Shown: piece after piece, positions 54,509-64,000 of the stretch
Position numbering within the stretch: the first letter of the stretch is position 1
Layout: each line of letters opens with the position of its first letter
From: Lentinus brumalis
Lineage: Eukaryota; Basidiomycota; Agaricomycetes; Polyporales; Polyporaceae
Reading direction: 5' to 3'
DNA length: 64,000 nt
Assembly: GCA_001792895.1 (NCBI GenBank)
Contig: MARA01000002.1
Span: forward strand, 1,488,001 to 1,552,000
Notes under the pieces: generated by a model
Databases searched by the model: none
What the model was told of the DNA's origin: nothing
The model's input: only the letters and a program-made list of their open reading frames with translations
Made by a program: the position numbers and the translations under genes

Positions 54509-57500
54509 TCACGCCCACATCGCGCGGAACTTCTCATCAAACTCTGTACAGACACCATTGACCACCTCGTACACCTTCCAGTCTCTGTCCGACACGCCGG
54601 ACGGCCTCTTGAACTCGCCCTGCTCAGAGCCCCCATGTCGGGATCCGCCTCGGCAGGGTCAAGCGTCCCATACCCGCTGTCGATCTCCGACACCTCGTCG
54701 CCCGCCGCCGCAGACGCCTTCTGCAGGAGCTGCACCAAGCCCGTGCGGATAGACTTGAGGGTGAGTGAGAAGTCCTGGAGGACATACCACACCTCGCCGT
54801 CACGTATGCCGTTCGCCGCCTTCAGCGCCGCAGTTTGTCCGTGGTTGTAGAAGTCGAGCAGGTACGCGTTCAGTGCGAACTCGTCGTCGTCTTGCCCGGC
54901 CACAGAGGTGAACTGGCGCATGGAGGGGATCGCGTACTCGTTGAGATGCAGGCCGTCTCTGGCCGTGTCGGTGAGCTCCCTCACAGAGCCGAAGCTGTCG
55001 CCGTGGCCGGATGTGGCGACGAAGGGCGACCGAGCCACGGTGGAGATCGCGGTACGGCGCAGCTGCTCTGTGAATGGCGAGGGTGCCAAGTCCGTGGAAT
55101 CGGGACAAAGCGTCTTCCCACTGAACGGCAACTTCGCATCCTGTCCAGGCGGTGCTGCATGGTGCGCCACGTAAGCCAGAGCGTACCCTGTGAAGACGCG
55201 CTTGATGTGGTCCTCGTGCCGGAGGAGAACCTTGCGCGCATCGTCGGACAAAGGTGGCAGCACGACTATCGAGGGCGACTTCCTCGTGAGATTCTTGAGG
55301 AACTTCGGGGAGGCATACGCCTTCGGGAGGTATCTCCGGCCGAAGAGGTGAGACAAGAGGAGCATGAGATCGCGTTTCGCCGTGATGATACTGCTCTGGT
55401 TACAGATCCGATGGATGACACCGTGACGCAAGAGTGCAACGAGGGCGAGGTTACTTGGCTCCGTGTAGTACAGATGAGCGGCCACGCCAAACAGGTTGAT
55501 TGGGTTACCCCCTGCATCGAGCAAGCCCGCGCGTCGGAGGTAGTCGATGGAAAATCGTATATGGTGCAGGATTTGCTCCCGACCGACTTCGGACACGAAG
55601 CTGATGTGAGGGAGGCGGAGGAGGCTCTTGATAGCGTCCCGTGCAACAGGGGCATTATCTGATCCTTGCAGGAGATTGAAGAGTCGGAGGACCATGGTGG
55701 ATGTCAAAGGGAAATTGCCACCAAGTGACGGCAGTTTTGAAAGCACCAGTCGCTGGCATCTGTCCATTGGAAGACCGTAGAAGACCACCTTGCCGAGAAG
55801 ATCGAATCCACGTCGACCAGCTCGGCCGGCACATTGACGATACTAGATGAGATCAGTGGACGCTCGTTTGTTACCCTTACTACGGCGCACGTACCATCAG
55901 TGCAGTCAGGAAAGGCGAGTCCCCGCAGAACACAGACGTCTTCGTCGGAGCGTTGATACCAAGGGCCAACGTCCCAGTCGCAATGACGACGCGTAAGTAG
56001 CCCGAACGGTACAAGCTACACACCGAATGGTCAGCGGACGCAGCGCTATGATTTGGCGTGCGGACATACCTCTCGACCAGCGTCCGGTAGTGCTTGTTCA
56101 TACCTGAATGGTGCACTCCAACACCCCTCCTCAGCGCCTTCAGCGCCCATTCAGGAGCCGAGCTCCACCTTGCAAGACTCTGGATCTCGTCCTCAAGATC
56201 CTCCTTTGAGAACGCCGGCGACATACCCGCGAACGAGAACTGCGGCGAAGGGTCGTCCGGGTTGAACGACGCCTCCCAGCTCGCGCCCTGCTCCGCGGAC
56301 GCGGGGGACGGGCCGTCCTCGTCCTTCTTGACCTTCTTCATCCGCTCCGCCTGGCGTTCGCGCTCCTTCGCCTTTGACACCCACAGCTCCCATTGCTTGA
56401 TCTTGCGCTTCCACTCCAAACTTGTGTCACGCCACTTCTCCTCGGCATCCTCCAGGACAGATAGTATCGCTTGAGCCATTTTCTCACAAACTTTGCGGTC
56501 AAAGTTGAACAGGAGCGCAGGCTGCGAGGTGGGCGAACACGTCAGCATAAGATACGATACATCAAAGGACATATGAAGGCCACGTACCAAATCCCCACTT
56601 GCATGCAGGTCGGAAAGAAGCGTGATGAGGTTGGCGAAGAACTGCCCGGCGTCCGGGACGTATTGCTGGTCGGCCTTCTTGGTGACCGGGTCAGAGACCT
56701 TCTCGATGATGCCATTCAATACTGAGTTCTGGTCTTGCGGGTCCGTCGAGTCGATCATCTCCGATACCCTGTCAGTCAACGCCGCCTCATAGCGCAGAAT
56801 ATCCTTCTGCTTCAGCAACGTCCCTCTCTGATCAGCGAAGAAATGCGTCGGGTCGAGTCCAGAAACGTCAAATCCGAGCCGATCCTTGATTGACTCGAAA
56901 GCGTGGTAGAGCGACAGGCAGTCGGCAGACTCAAGGGAAAAGTCCGGTGGTAGGCGCCGTGCACCGAACGACAGCATGGAAATCGGGTGGACGAAGCGCA
57001 TCCGGTCCGTCTTCTTGTACTCTTGCAGACTATTGAGCGGCGCGGGCTTGTCCTCAGCCTGCAGCAGGTAGGTGAACTTCCGGAGGTGCGAGTAGCGGTG
57101 AGGATGGTGGATGAAGGTGTGCTTGAAGCCGTGCGCCTCTTGGACAGACGCAAGCCATGCATTGAACTTTTCCGGCTCTCCAATCGTCGCAGACAGACCA
57201 CTGTAATGACGTGAGCATTTTGACGCTATCAGGCGGGTTAGGCACGTACATGAGTGGGCAAGGGGCAAGAAGGATGATTTGCTCCCAGACGGCTCCACCC
57301 TCTTGCTGGCCGATCGTATGAATCTCATCCAAGATGATACTGCCGGGAAGATAGTCAGTATACCATCAGCAACACAAGACGCAGGCCTACCGTTTGATAC
57401 GAGGGGTCCACGTCCTGGCGAGAGGCGGGGAGAGTAACATCGTCGCCAACATCTCGGGCACGGTCACGAGGATCTGACAGTTCTGGGGGTTGTGCACGCG

Positions 57501-60500
57501 GTAGTCCCTCGTATGTATCGCCCAGCATGCCTCTGTGATCGCATCAGGTTTCATGCACGCATGGGTCATTTCGTTTGTACTCACTACTGCCGAGCTCCTT
57601 CCTGAACCGGGCGTAGACCTCGGCTGCAATTTGGCTGACCAGTGCCTTCGTCGGCGCAACATAGACCAGGATATCGTCGTCCGACGTCCGGAGCAACCTC
57701 TCCATAGCATAGTATGAGATGAACGTCTTTCCTGCACTAGTCGGGGCTGCATTGACGATGTCAGCAACGCTCGCAACTGACACTCGGCCGGCTCAGACGC
57801 ACCTGCGACAAGCACAGACTCGTTGCGGTCGAGACAGTCGAGCACCTTTCTCTGCCACGCGTCAGGCTTGAACGACACCCGCGGATCGCTCGCACTGTCC
57901 ATGCTGCGGTCCACGAACTCGCCAAACAGCCTCAGCTGCCACACCACGGGGTCCTCCTGAATGCGCATCCACTTGTGCACCGCGCTCCCGCTCTTCGACT
58001 TGACCAACTTCACGAAGTCGAAGCACAAGCTGCGATCGTCGTTCGCCACCGTCGCGCGTTCCTCGAACGACTCGATGTAGTCCGCGAATCCGAGTGAAAT
58101 GAGTGACATGGCGAGGTACTTCGCTGCGGTGGGAAAGAGCTCCTTGGACTCGTACAGATTCTTGATCATGCACATGAGGCTCACGGAGAAGCGGTCCCGG
58201 GCCGCGGCGGACTCGCGCTGGGCATCATCGATCCAGCGCGAGAACTCCAGGTGGATACGGAAGAGCCAAATCTCGACAGAGAGCCAGCCTTCCTTCGTGC
58301 GTTTGTTGCGCATGAGGTTGTCGATGGCGACGATCTTCGATGCGATCGGGCGGTCCTCGATGTTCGCGAGTTGTTCCTTCCACCATGTCACGTTCGAGTC
58401 GTCCTCCTTGGCCTGCTTCTTTACCTGGTTTGCGAGGCGAATCTTGTCTGCGGAGGAGAGAGTCTCCTTCTTTCCCTTCTTGCCACCCTTGTTAAGCGGG
58501 GTCCCAGGCCTAGAGTTTGGTGCCGATTCTGGTCTCGACAAACTCTGAATCTCGACGCATAAGTTACGGGCATGTGTACCAAGACTTGGGTAGACGTACC
58601 TCAGCTCTTGACGCCGGTGTCGACTTCGACTTCCGTGCTAACGCAGCGCTGGGGATAACCATCTGCTGCAACGGGGTGCCCAACGCGCCAGTGAGGGTCT
58701 CAGCTTGCCACTGCAGCTTCGACATGAAACGCTGCTCGCTACGCAGCTGCTTCTTGCGCTGCCATTCCGTCATCGGCCCATTAGTGTCTCCGCCACCGAG
58801 GTGCGAAGGAAGGATGGCACGCTTGTGGTTGTGCCAATGTTGGGTATCGCTGAAGAGGGTATTGAACTCGAGATGGGCTGCGGACTCGTCGCCTTCGTCG
58901 CTTGTCTCCTCAGCTTCGATGTGTATGGCCGCAAGTTCCTCGTCGAAGAGGGGATGACTGAAAGGGAGGAGACTCAGTGATGGGGGCTCACTTTCAGTCG
59001 TCTGCTGCGAGGCTGAAATAGGAGGGAACGACCGACGAAGTGCAGCGAGATCGGGAGCAGGGAGGTTTTGGGCCTTCCATAATTTATCCAACTCAGAAAC
59101 CAGACCGGGCGCGAGCAGGGAGGATAGGCCTGCATCCTGCGTGTTCAAGACAGCGTCCAGGAGTGCCGCATATACTCGGCCATCGACGTTGGCGGGAGAT
59201 GCAACGTTCTCGAGAGACAAGAAAACGTTCGGAAGGAAAGTCCTGGTGAGCAGGCTCGTGAGCTCGTTGGGCAGAGCGACCGATGGTCTGGCTCGGTCGT
59301 GGAGTTCGACATGAGGAATGTAAAGCATATGGGCGATGAAGGCGTAGAGGAGCCCGGCATTTTGCTCAATGCACGACTTGTCCACCGTTGAGAGAGTTTG
59401 AAGCAGGCGTGTCGGGGGATCAGCAGCGTCTTGGGACCCGATGGCAAGGGGCTGCAGTGAGAGGCCTCTGCGAATTCGGGTCTCCAGTGCGGCCAAAGAC
59501 TCCGAGGCAGTCTCAACAGCAACCCAAAATTCTTCCTTGAAACGGCCGCGAGGGTCGCTGTCAAGGCGCTGTTCGTAGACAAACGACATGATCTGGAAAG
59601 CAAAATGTTAGTATGTGGCACGCGCCAGCTATAGCACACTGCGAACCTTCGAGTCTCTGTATTCTGCACCATGCAGGATAGTGACCGAGACACCCTGAGC
59701 GAGCAAGGAGTATAGGAAGACACGCTGTAGTAGGATGCGTGCGGCAGCTGTTTCTGATGTAGGCTCTTCCACGACACCACCGTCGTTCGTCATTACAAAC
59801 ATCGGCTGCAAGGAAGAGTGAGCTGCTCCATCGCACATCATGACCCAGGAGCCATTACCTTCCTCAACCTCTGGTACGTTTTCCAAGCGGGGTCAGACAG
59901 GCCGATGAACGTGTGAACGGGAACTTTCAGGGTTTTGAGGTGGTTGAAGAGAGTTGTACGCGCCAGGGAGCGAGAGCTGGACACGTAGTCACTCTCGCCA
60001 TACTGCAAGGTCAAGAAACGCCTTTCTAGAATTGAAGAGATCAGCCACGAAGGTGGCGACCACATTCAATGACTTACCATGCCAGAAGACGATTTCCAAC
60101 GAATCAGAGCGCTTGTATATGTCGTGGATTATGCGCTCGATCATGTAAACAGCATGTACACTCTGGAAGCTAATGTCTGTGCAAGGTTATTGTGAGCTAA
60201 TGCACGGCTGTTCGTTGACGACTCACGTACCGTTGTCTCGACCTAGAGCGAGCAGGGGGTCACTCAAAACCATGTCGATGAGAGCTTCGCCTGGAATAGA
60301 ACGATCATAAGAACGAGCCGAGGAGTTCGAGACAGAAGTGATTACTTACCATCCACGACGAAAGGCTCGCTTCCAGCGTAGTCTCCAATGAGGTCCATCC
60401 ACCGGCCACGCCTGTTCACGAAGGTATACCATTGGGCATCGATGTACTCGACCGCGTCCTTGGCACTCTGTGAGGATACCTCGGCGGGCCCATCCTCGAG

Positions 60501-60542
60501 TGGTAACTGCGCGATCGCGACCTCGAAGTCGTCCAAATCCAT
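54509..60542 (-). CDS. DDX60-like Ski2-family RNA helicase
   Basis: About 1,700 residues. The N-terminal half (58564-60542) starts [19 protein letters not shown] and is the large DDX60-type region. The helicase half has [19 protein letters not shown] (motif I), [27 protein letters not shown] (motif II), GLSATIG (motif III), [46 protein letters not shown] and [12 protein letters not shown] (motif VI). A lysine/glutamate-rich insert sits between the RecA lobes. In mammals DDX60 is an antiviral RNA-helicase cofactor; the fungal role is unknown. The conserved C-terminus [20 protein letters not shown], ending AMWA, lies in a different frame from the preceding exon. Either a 74-nt intron (54620-54693) or a one-base loss in a C5 run at 54630-54634 explains it. 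If neither applies, the frame ends at 54442. Confidence 0.9.
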
Positions 60543-60806
60543 GACTGGGTCCTCGAGGATATGGAGGATGGGTCAAGACGCGCTGTCGCACGCAGAGAGT
60601 GCACAAGATGCGATACGGGGAGAAGGTCTAAGAACGTTCGCTAGAGGCGGACGAGGCGAGTTTGCAGACCTGCTGCGGCAAGTCCCGGCCCGGCAAGCAG
60701 TTATGTCATAGCCACGAGCGCCCTTTCCGGCGCTCTGGATGAGTGAAGCGCCGAGCACTCTAAGACCGGACGTCGCAGTGGCCGACTCGCACTCGCAGTC
60801 GCCGCC
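60543..60806. promoter_or_regulatory. Bidirectional promoter of DDX60-like helicase and MDM10
   Basis: Just 264 bp separate two divergent start codons, the tightest head-to-head pair in the window along with L2HGDH/CNS1. Both 5' leaders and all core elements must fit here. No TATA box is obvious on either strand, suggesting a housekeeping-type promoter. Confidence 0.5.
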
Positions 60807-62353
60807 ATGCACCCCTTCGCATCCTATGTTCTCCGCAGCTACTACAAGCAGACCGGTTGGAACGAAGATAACCTCTATGCGAACCTCACCCGCTCCTCCA
60901 ATGGTGAGCACACATCCTTCTCGTCTTTGCAGAACATCGTCCGGACGCTAGAGCAGCTCTTCTCGACTTCAGCGTGCCCAGAGGGCTCCATTTCTCAATA
61001 TCGAAGTCTCCCAACCCACTCTTCAAGACGACGTACTCGATGAACGCGCTGCCGTCCCTGAACGGGTCCGTGGGCTACATCTTCACAAGCTGTGACTTGG
61101 ACGTGAAGGGATCCGGGGATGTCCGCTTCAAGGACATGGTCGACCGCTTCAGGGTCTTTGACCAACCGAGGAGGCCTGAAGGAAAGGAGGAGGAATGGTT
61201 GGCAGGAGAACGCGTCAACACGCGTGGTGAGTACGCACAGTATGGCTCTGCGGACCTGCGTCTGACCTCCGTGCACAGACTACCTCTTGTACGGTCGTAT
61301 ATATGTCCCCACCGGAAGGCTGGATGCACTCTACTCAACGCGGATCACCCCGACCCTCCAGGGCATGATCGCCGCCATCTCAGACCCCCGCGTACCTCTC
61401 TCGTCGGAAAGGTCCCGCTCGCACTCGCCCTCAAGCAACGTCATGTTCAGCCTACAGCACGACACTGGCAAGGTCTGCACCGAGTACACCTGGAGCGCAG
61501 AAGACGGTATGTGGGGGTGCGCTCGCTCTACAACTTCGGTAGGCTAGGCACGCACACGGACACGTCGACGGAGGAGGGCGAGAAGGCCGGACATGCGCCG
61601 AACGGCAAGAGCAAGGTGAAGCGGGTGGACGAGGAGGAAGCGATGGAGGGTGGACTCAAGGGGCGCGTGTCGGTCGGCGGCGAGTTCTACTTCAGTGCGA
61701 AGGAGAAAAGTGCAGGAGGTAGGCTAGAGCTTCTTCATTCCCATTCAAGGCAGATGGCTAACGTCCTGCCGTCCTGCAGTTTCTACTGGTATTCGCTTCA
61801 CCACTCTTCCCGACGCCACACCACCTTCGTTCCAGGTGCCCTCATCGTCAGCAGCTGGGCCCTCCTCTCTCCGCGGACCTCCATCTCAGCCTCCCACAAC
61901 GATCACTGCCCTCTTCAATCCCATGCTCGGACACATCTCCGGGGCGTACGCCGCCAGGGTGTCGCGTGATCTGTCTCTAGCTTCCCGCTTCGACTTCAAC
62001 GTGTATAGCTACGAGAGCGAGTGGTCCATGGGTGCAGAGTGGTGGCAGCGGCGCGGAAAAGTGCGGCACCCATCAGACTCTCCAGACGCACCACAACCGT
62101 CATTACCAGACCTGGTGGATGAGGTGCAGGGTGTGGTGAAGGCGAAAGTATCAACGACTACCGTACGTAGTTCTCGTCATTTTTGCATGATTGTTAGGCT
62201 AACGCTAGCATCGGGTATCAGGATGTCTCGCTACTATGGGAAGGAAGGCTCCGAAACGTGCTCGTCAGCCTGGGCGTCGTGTCTAACCTTTCCAGCCGCT
62301 CAAAACCCATCAAGTCCATAGGACTCGAGCTGTCATATTTCAGCTCCGGATGA
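60807..62353 (+). CDS. MDM10: Mitochondrial distribution and morphology protein 10 (ERMES)
   Basis: Outer-membrane beta-barrel of the ERMES ER-mitochondria tether and of the SAM assembly machinery. The first exon begins [20 protein letters not shown] with [11 protein letters not shown], the standard Mdm10 opening. It continues [29 protein letters not shown] and SVGYIFTSC. Later segments include [64 protein letters not shown] and [20 protein letters not shown]. It ends with the beta-signal-like [11 protein letters not shown]. Five introns. Two low-complexity inserts (after FGRLGTH and after PSFQVPSSS) are longer than in yeast, which is common in basidiomycetes. The stop is at 62351-62353. Confidence 0.93.
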
Positions 62354-62882
62354 TGCTACGCCACTTGCCTCGCTCTCTGCTCATCATCAGGTCAACATTG
62401 CATCCGGACTGTACGGGATAATAGCATAGTCATCATCATCATATATCATTTGCCAATCACAAGAGATTCATCCAGACACCTCGAAGTACCCATATAACTA
62501 CACATTGTTGGCACCAGCACCTGAAAGATATCGATCCAGCAAGGATATTAGTCCGACAAGCAGCGCAACTATCGTATACAAGCACAAGGCAAGACAGCAG
62601 CATCGGCACGGTTCCTTCGATCAGATGGCAGAGGACAAGGGCAAGGGCGCAAGCAGAAACGCGCAAATAACATGGGGTGAAGAGCTTGAGCCAGTGAAGG
62701 TATGGTACGGGTGCGAAGGTGGGGGGGCTGGGAGCTGAGCTGGGTGGGTATAGAACAGTCAAGATGGAGCATTTCAGATAGCATGGCGGATAGAGCAAAG
62801 GGTAGATGTGTAGATATACAAGCCGGACTCGAGCAGACAAATTCCGGTCTGGCGCAGGGACTCGACATTTGAGATGTCACAG
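62354..62882. other. Intergenic between convergent genes
   Basis: 529 bp of AT-richer sequence with CATCATCAT runs near 62430-62450. It holds two 3' flanks; small open frames on both strands have no motif. Confidence 0.5.
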
Positions 62883-64000
62883 TCAGTCCTTCGCGGCCGC
62901 AGCCACACTCGCAGCCTCACGTTTGGGCGGCGCCCCCAATGTCCGCGCTAGCCGCGAGAGCGCATCCCCGGTGATAACGGGACGACTCCCGTGTCGAGCG
63001 TGACCTCCCGGGCCGATGGGCGGAGTGGAATGTGTTCGCGCATGGTTAACGCGGTCCCGCCGCGACGCGCGCTCGTCCGAGAACGAGCCGTTTGGTGGGC
63101 TGAAGGGCGGGCCACGGACGCCTCCGGGACGGCCGAGAGTGTGCGCGCGACCGTGGGTGGGCTGGAAAGAGGTCGAGGTCGGAGTAGTATGCGTAGTGAT
63201 GTGGCTAGGAGCGGAGTGCACGGAGGCGTGCATGGAGGGCGCGATACTCTCCGGATCGGGAGACGGCGAACTCTCGCTGGGCTGTTCCTGCGGAGCGACA
63301 CCATTGGGTTGTGACACATGCGTGGCCTGGAATATCTCGCTCTTCGAGGGCAGCTCGACGTCTGCGACATGGTCAGGCGTATGGACATGAGGAGGATTTT
63401 CCTTCTTGGGCGGCCGCTTCGACAGAGCTCCTATCGCGTCCACAGGTTTCGCCGGTAAGGAGGGGTGTAGAGGGAAGTGTGACTGCTTCAACGGAGACTT
63501 CTTCGCCGCAGTGTCCTTCGTTGCCGCGGTTGCCGCAGACTGAGGCTTGTCCACGGGCTTCCCCTTCGGCTGCGAGTCGGTCACAGCACCTCGAGGAGTG
63601 TCGTCTCCGTCTCGGTGAGCCGAAGAAGCCAGGACAGGCGAGGACTTCTGCGGAGTCTCCTGAGGTGGAACAGCTGAAGGTACTATAAACGGAGAACCGA
63701 ACTCGATGCTTGGCAAAGGCTTCAGTGCGTCCGCGAGGATGGGGGAGATGAGGTCAGGCTGGTCGACGGAGGTATTGCTTGTGCTGTTGGTCACACTCTT
63801 GACACCCCAGTCGTCCAGGTCAGGCAGACTGTCATCTTCATCACCCGCCCAGTCGATGTGGCTGCCGGGCGTGTTCGGGCGCTCCATTGCGACCGCGCGA
63901 ACACGTTCAACGAGGGCGTTGATATCGTGCTTGATGTCGAACGATGGAGTCTCTGGCGGAGGCGGAGGTGCGAGGTGCGGAGGGAGGTCCTTCGAAATCA
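62883..64000 (-). CDS. Disordered protein, 3' part (gene continues past the window)
   Basis: The frame stays open to the right edge, so the start lies outside; the ATG at 63887 is internal because FDIKHDINALVERVRAVAM precedes it in frame. The visible 370 residues have one conserved-looking block, MERPNTPGSHIDWAGDEDDS followed by LPDLDDWGV, then low complexity rich in proline, serine and threonine. The end has a basic, serine/arginine-containing stretch (SRPVITGDALSRLARTLGA). No enzyme motif is visible here. Such acidic DWAGDEDD-type tails may mediate protein binding, but I cannot assign a family. Confidence 0.6.
   Translation of the reverse strand, partial: ISKDLPPHLAPPPPPETPSFDIKHDINALVERVRAVAMERPNTPGSHIDWAGDEDDSLPDLDDWGVKSVTNSTSNTSVDQPDLISPILADALKPLPSIEFGSPFIVPSAVPPQETPQKSSPVLASSAHRDGDDTPRGAVTDSQPKGKPVDKPQSAATAATKDTAAKKSPLKQSHFPLHPSLPAKPVDAIGALSKRPPKKENPPHVHTPDHVADVELPSKSEIFQATHVSQPNGVAPQEQPSESSPSPDPESIAPSMHASVHSAPSHITTHTTPTSTSFQPTHGRAHTLGRPGGVRGPPFSPPNGSFSDERASRRDRVNHARTHSTPPIGPGGHARHGSRPVITGDALSRLARTLGAPPKREAASVAAAAKD

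Noticed and set aside
1..64000. Biosynthetic, defence or mobile-element cluster
   Set aside because: No transposase, reverse transcriptase, terminal repeats, NRPS/PKS/terpene core enzyme or NLR-type gene was found; the genes are mostly conserved housekeeping functions.

Overview
The window is 64 kb of gene-dense nuclear DNA from a basidiomycete fungus, most likely an agaricomycete (polypore-like). The reasons are many short introns (about 50-60 nt) interrupting conserved proteins, GC-rich coding sequence, genes packed on both strands with gaps of a few hundred bases, and fungal families such as MDM10, PHO81, CNS1 and PPR proteins. I see no transposon, CRISPR array, rRNA or tRNA. About 26 protein-coding genes can be supported. 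All gene models were spliced by eye from conserved motifs and GT-AG (or GC-AG) sites.

Layout. 1-20 kb: 3' end of an unknown gene; membrane-anchored pepsin-like protease (-); hydroxyacid-oxoacid transhydrogenase (+); HIS6 (+); proline iminopeptidase-like hydrolase (-); complex I subunit NDUFA12 (+); L-2-hydroxyglutarate dehydrogenase (-); CNS1/TTC4 co-chaperone (+); ribosomal protein eS7 (+); an unusual Rab-like GTPase with a long insert (+); AMMECR1-family protein (+); mitochondrial PPR protein (-). 20-40 kb: ribosomal protein uL3 with a 10-nt microexon (-); MRC1/claspin-like checkpoint mediator (+); a possible small secreted protein (-); a six-hairpin glycosidase (-); THO2 (+); GTP cyclohydrolase I (-). 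40-64 kb: PIP 5-kinase (+); ABC transporter (+); PHO81-type SPX-ankyrin-GDPD protein (-); PEX12 (-); an unrecognised conserved-looking protein (-); a DDX60-like Ski2-family helicase (-); MDM10 (+); and the 3' part of a disordered protein (-).

How they fit together. Most are housekeeping genes with no operon-like logic. Loose themes are mitochondria and 2-hydroxyacid metabolism (ADHFE1-like, L2HGDH, NDUFA12, PPR, MDM10), RNA handling (THO2, DDX60-like) and lipid/phosphate signalling (PIP5K, PHO81). Several neighbours are divergent and may share promoters (L2HGDH/CNS1, uL3/MRC1, GCH1/PIP5K, DDX60-like/MDM10). I found no convincing undescribed multi-gene system. The most unusual observations are the Rab-like GTPase with a roughly 140-residue proline-rich insert and altered G4 motif, the 5-nt plus 10-nt leading exons of uL3, three GC-AG introns (two cutting nucleotide-binding glycine loops), and reading-frame problems in L2HGDH and at the C-terminus of the DDX60-like helicase.
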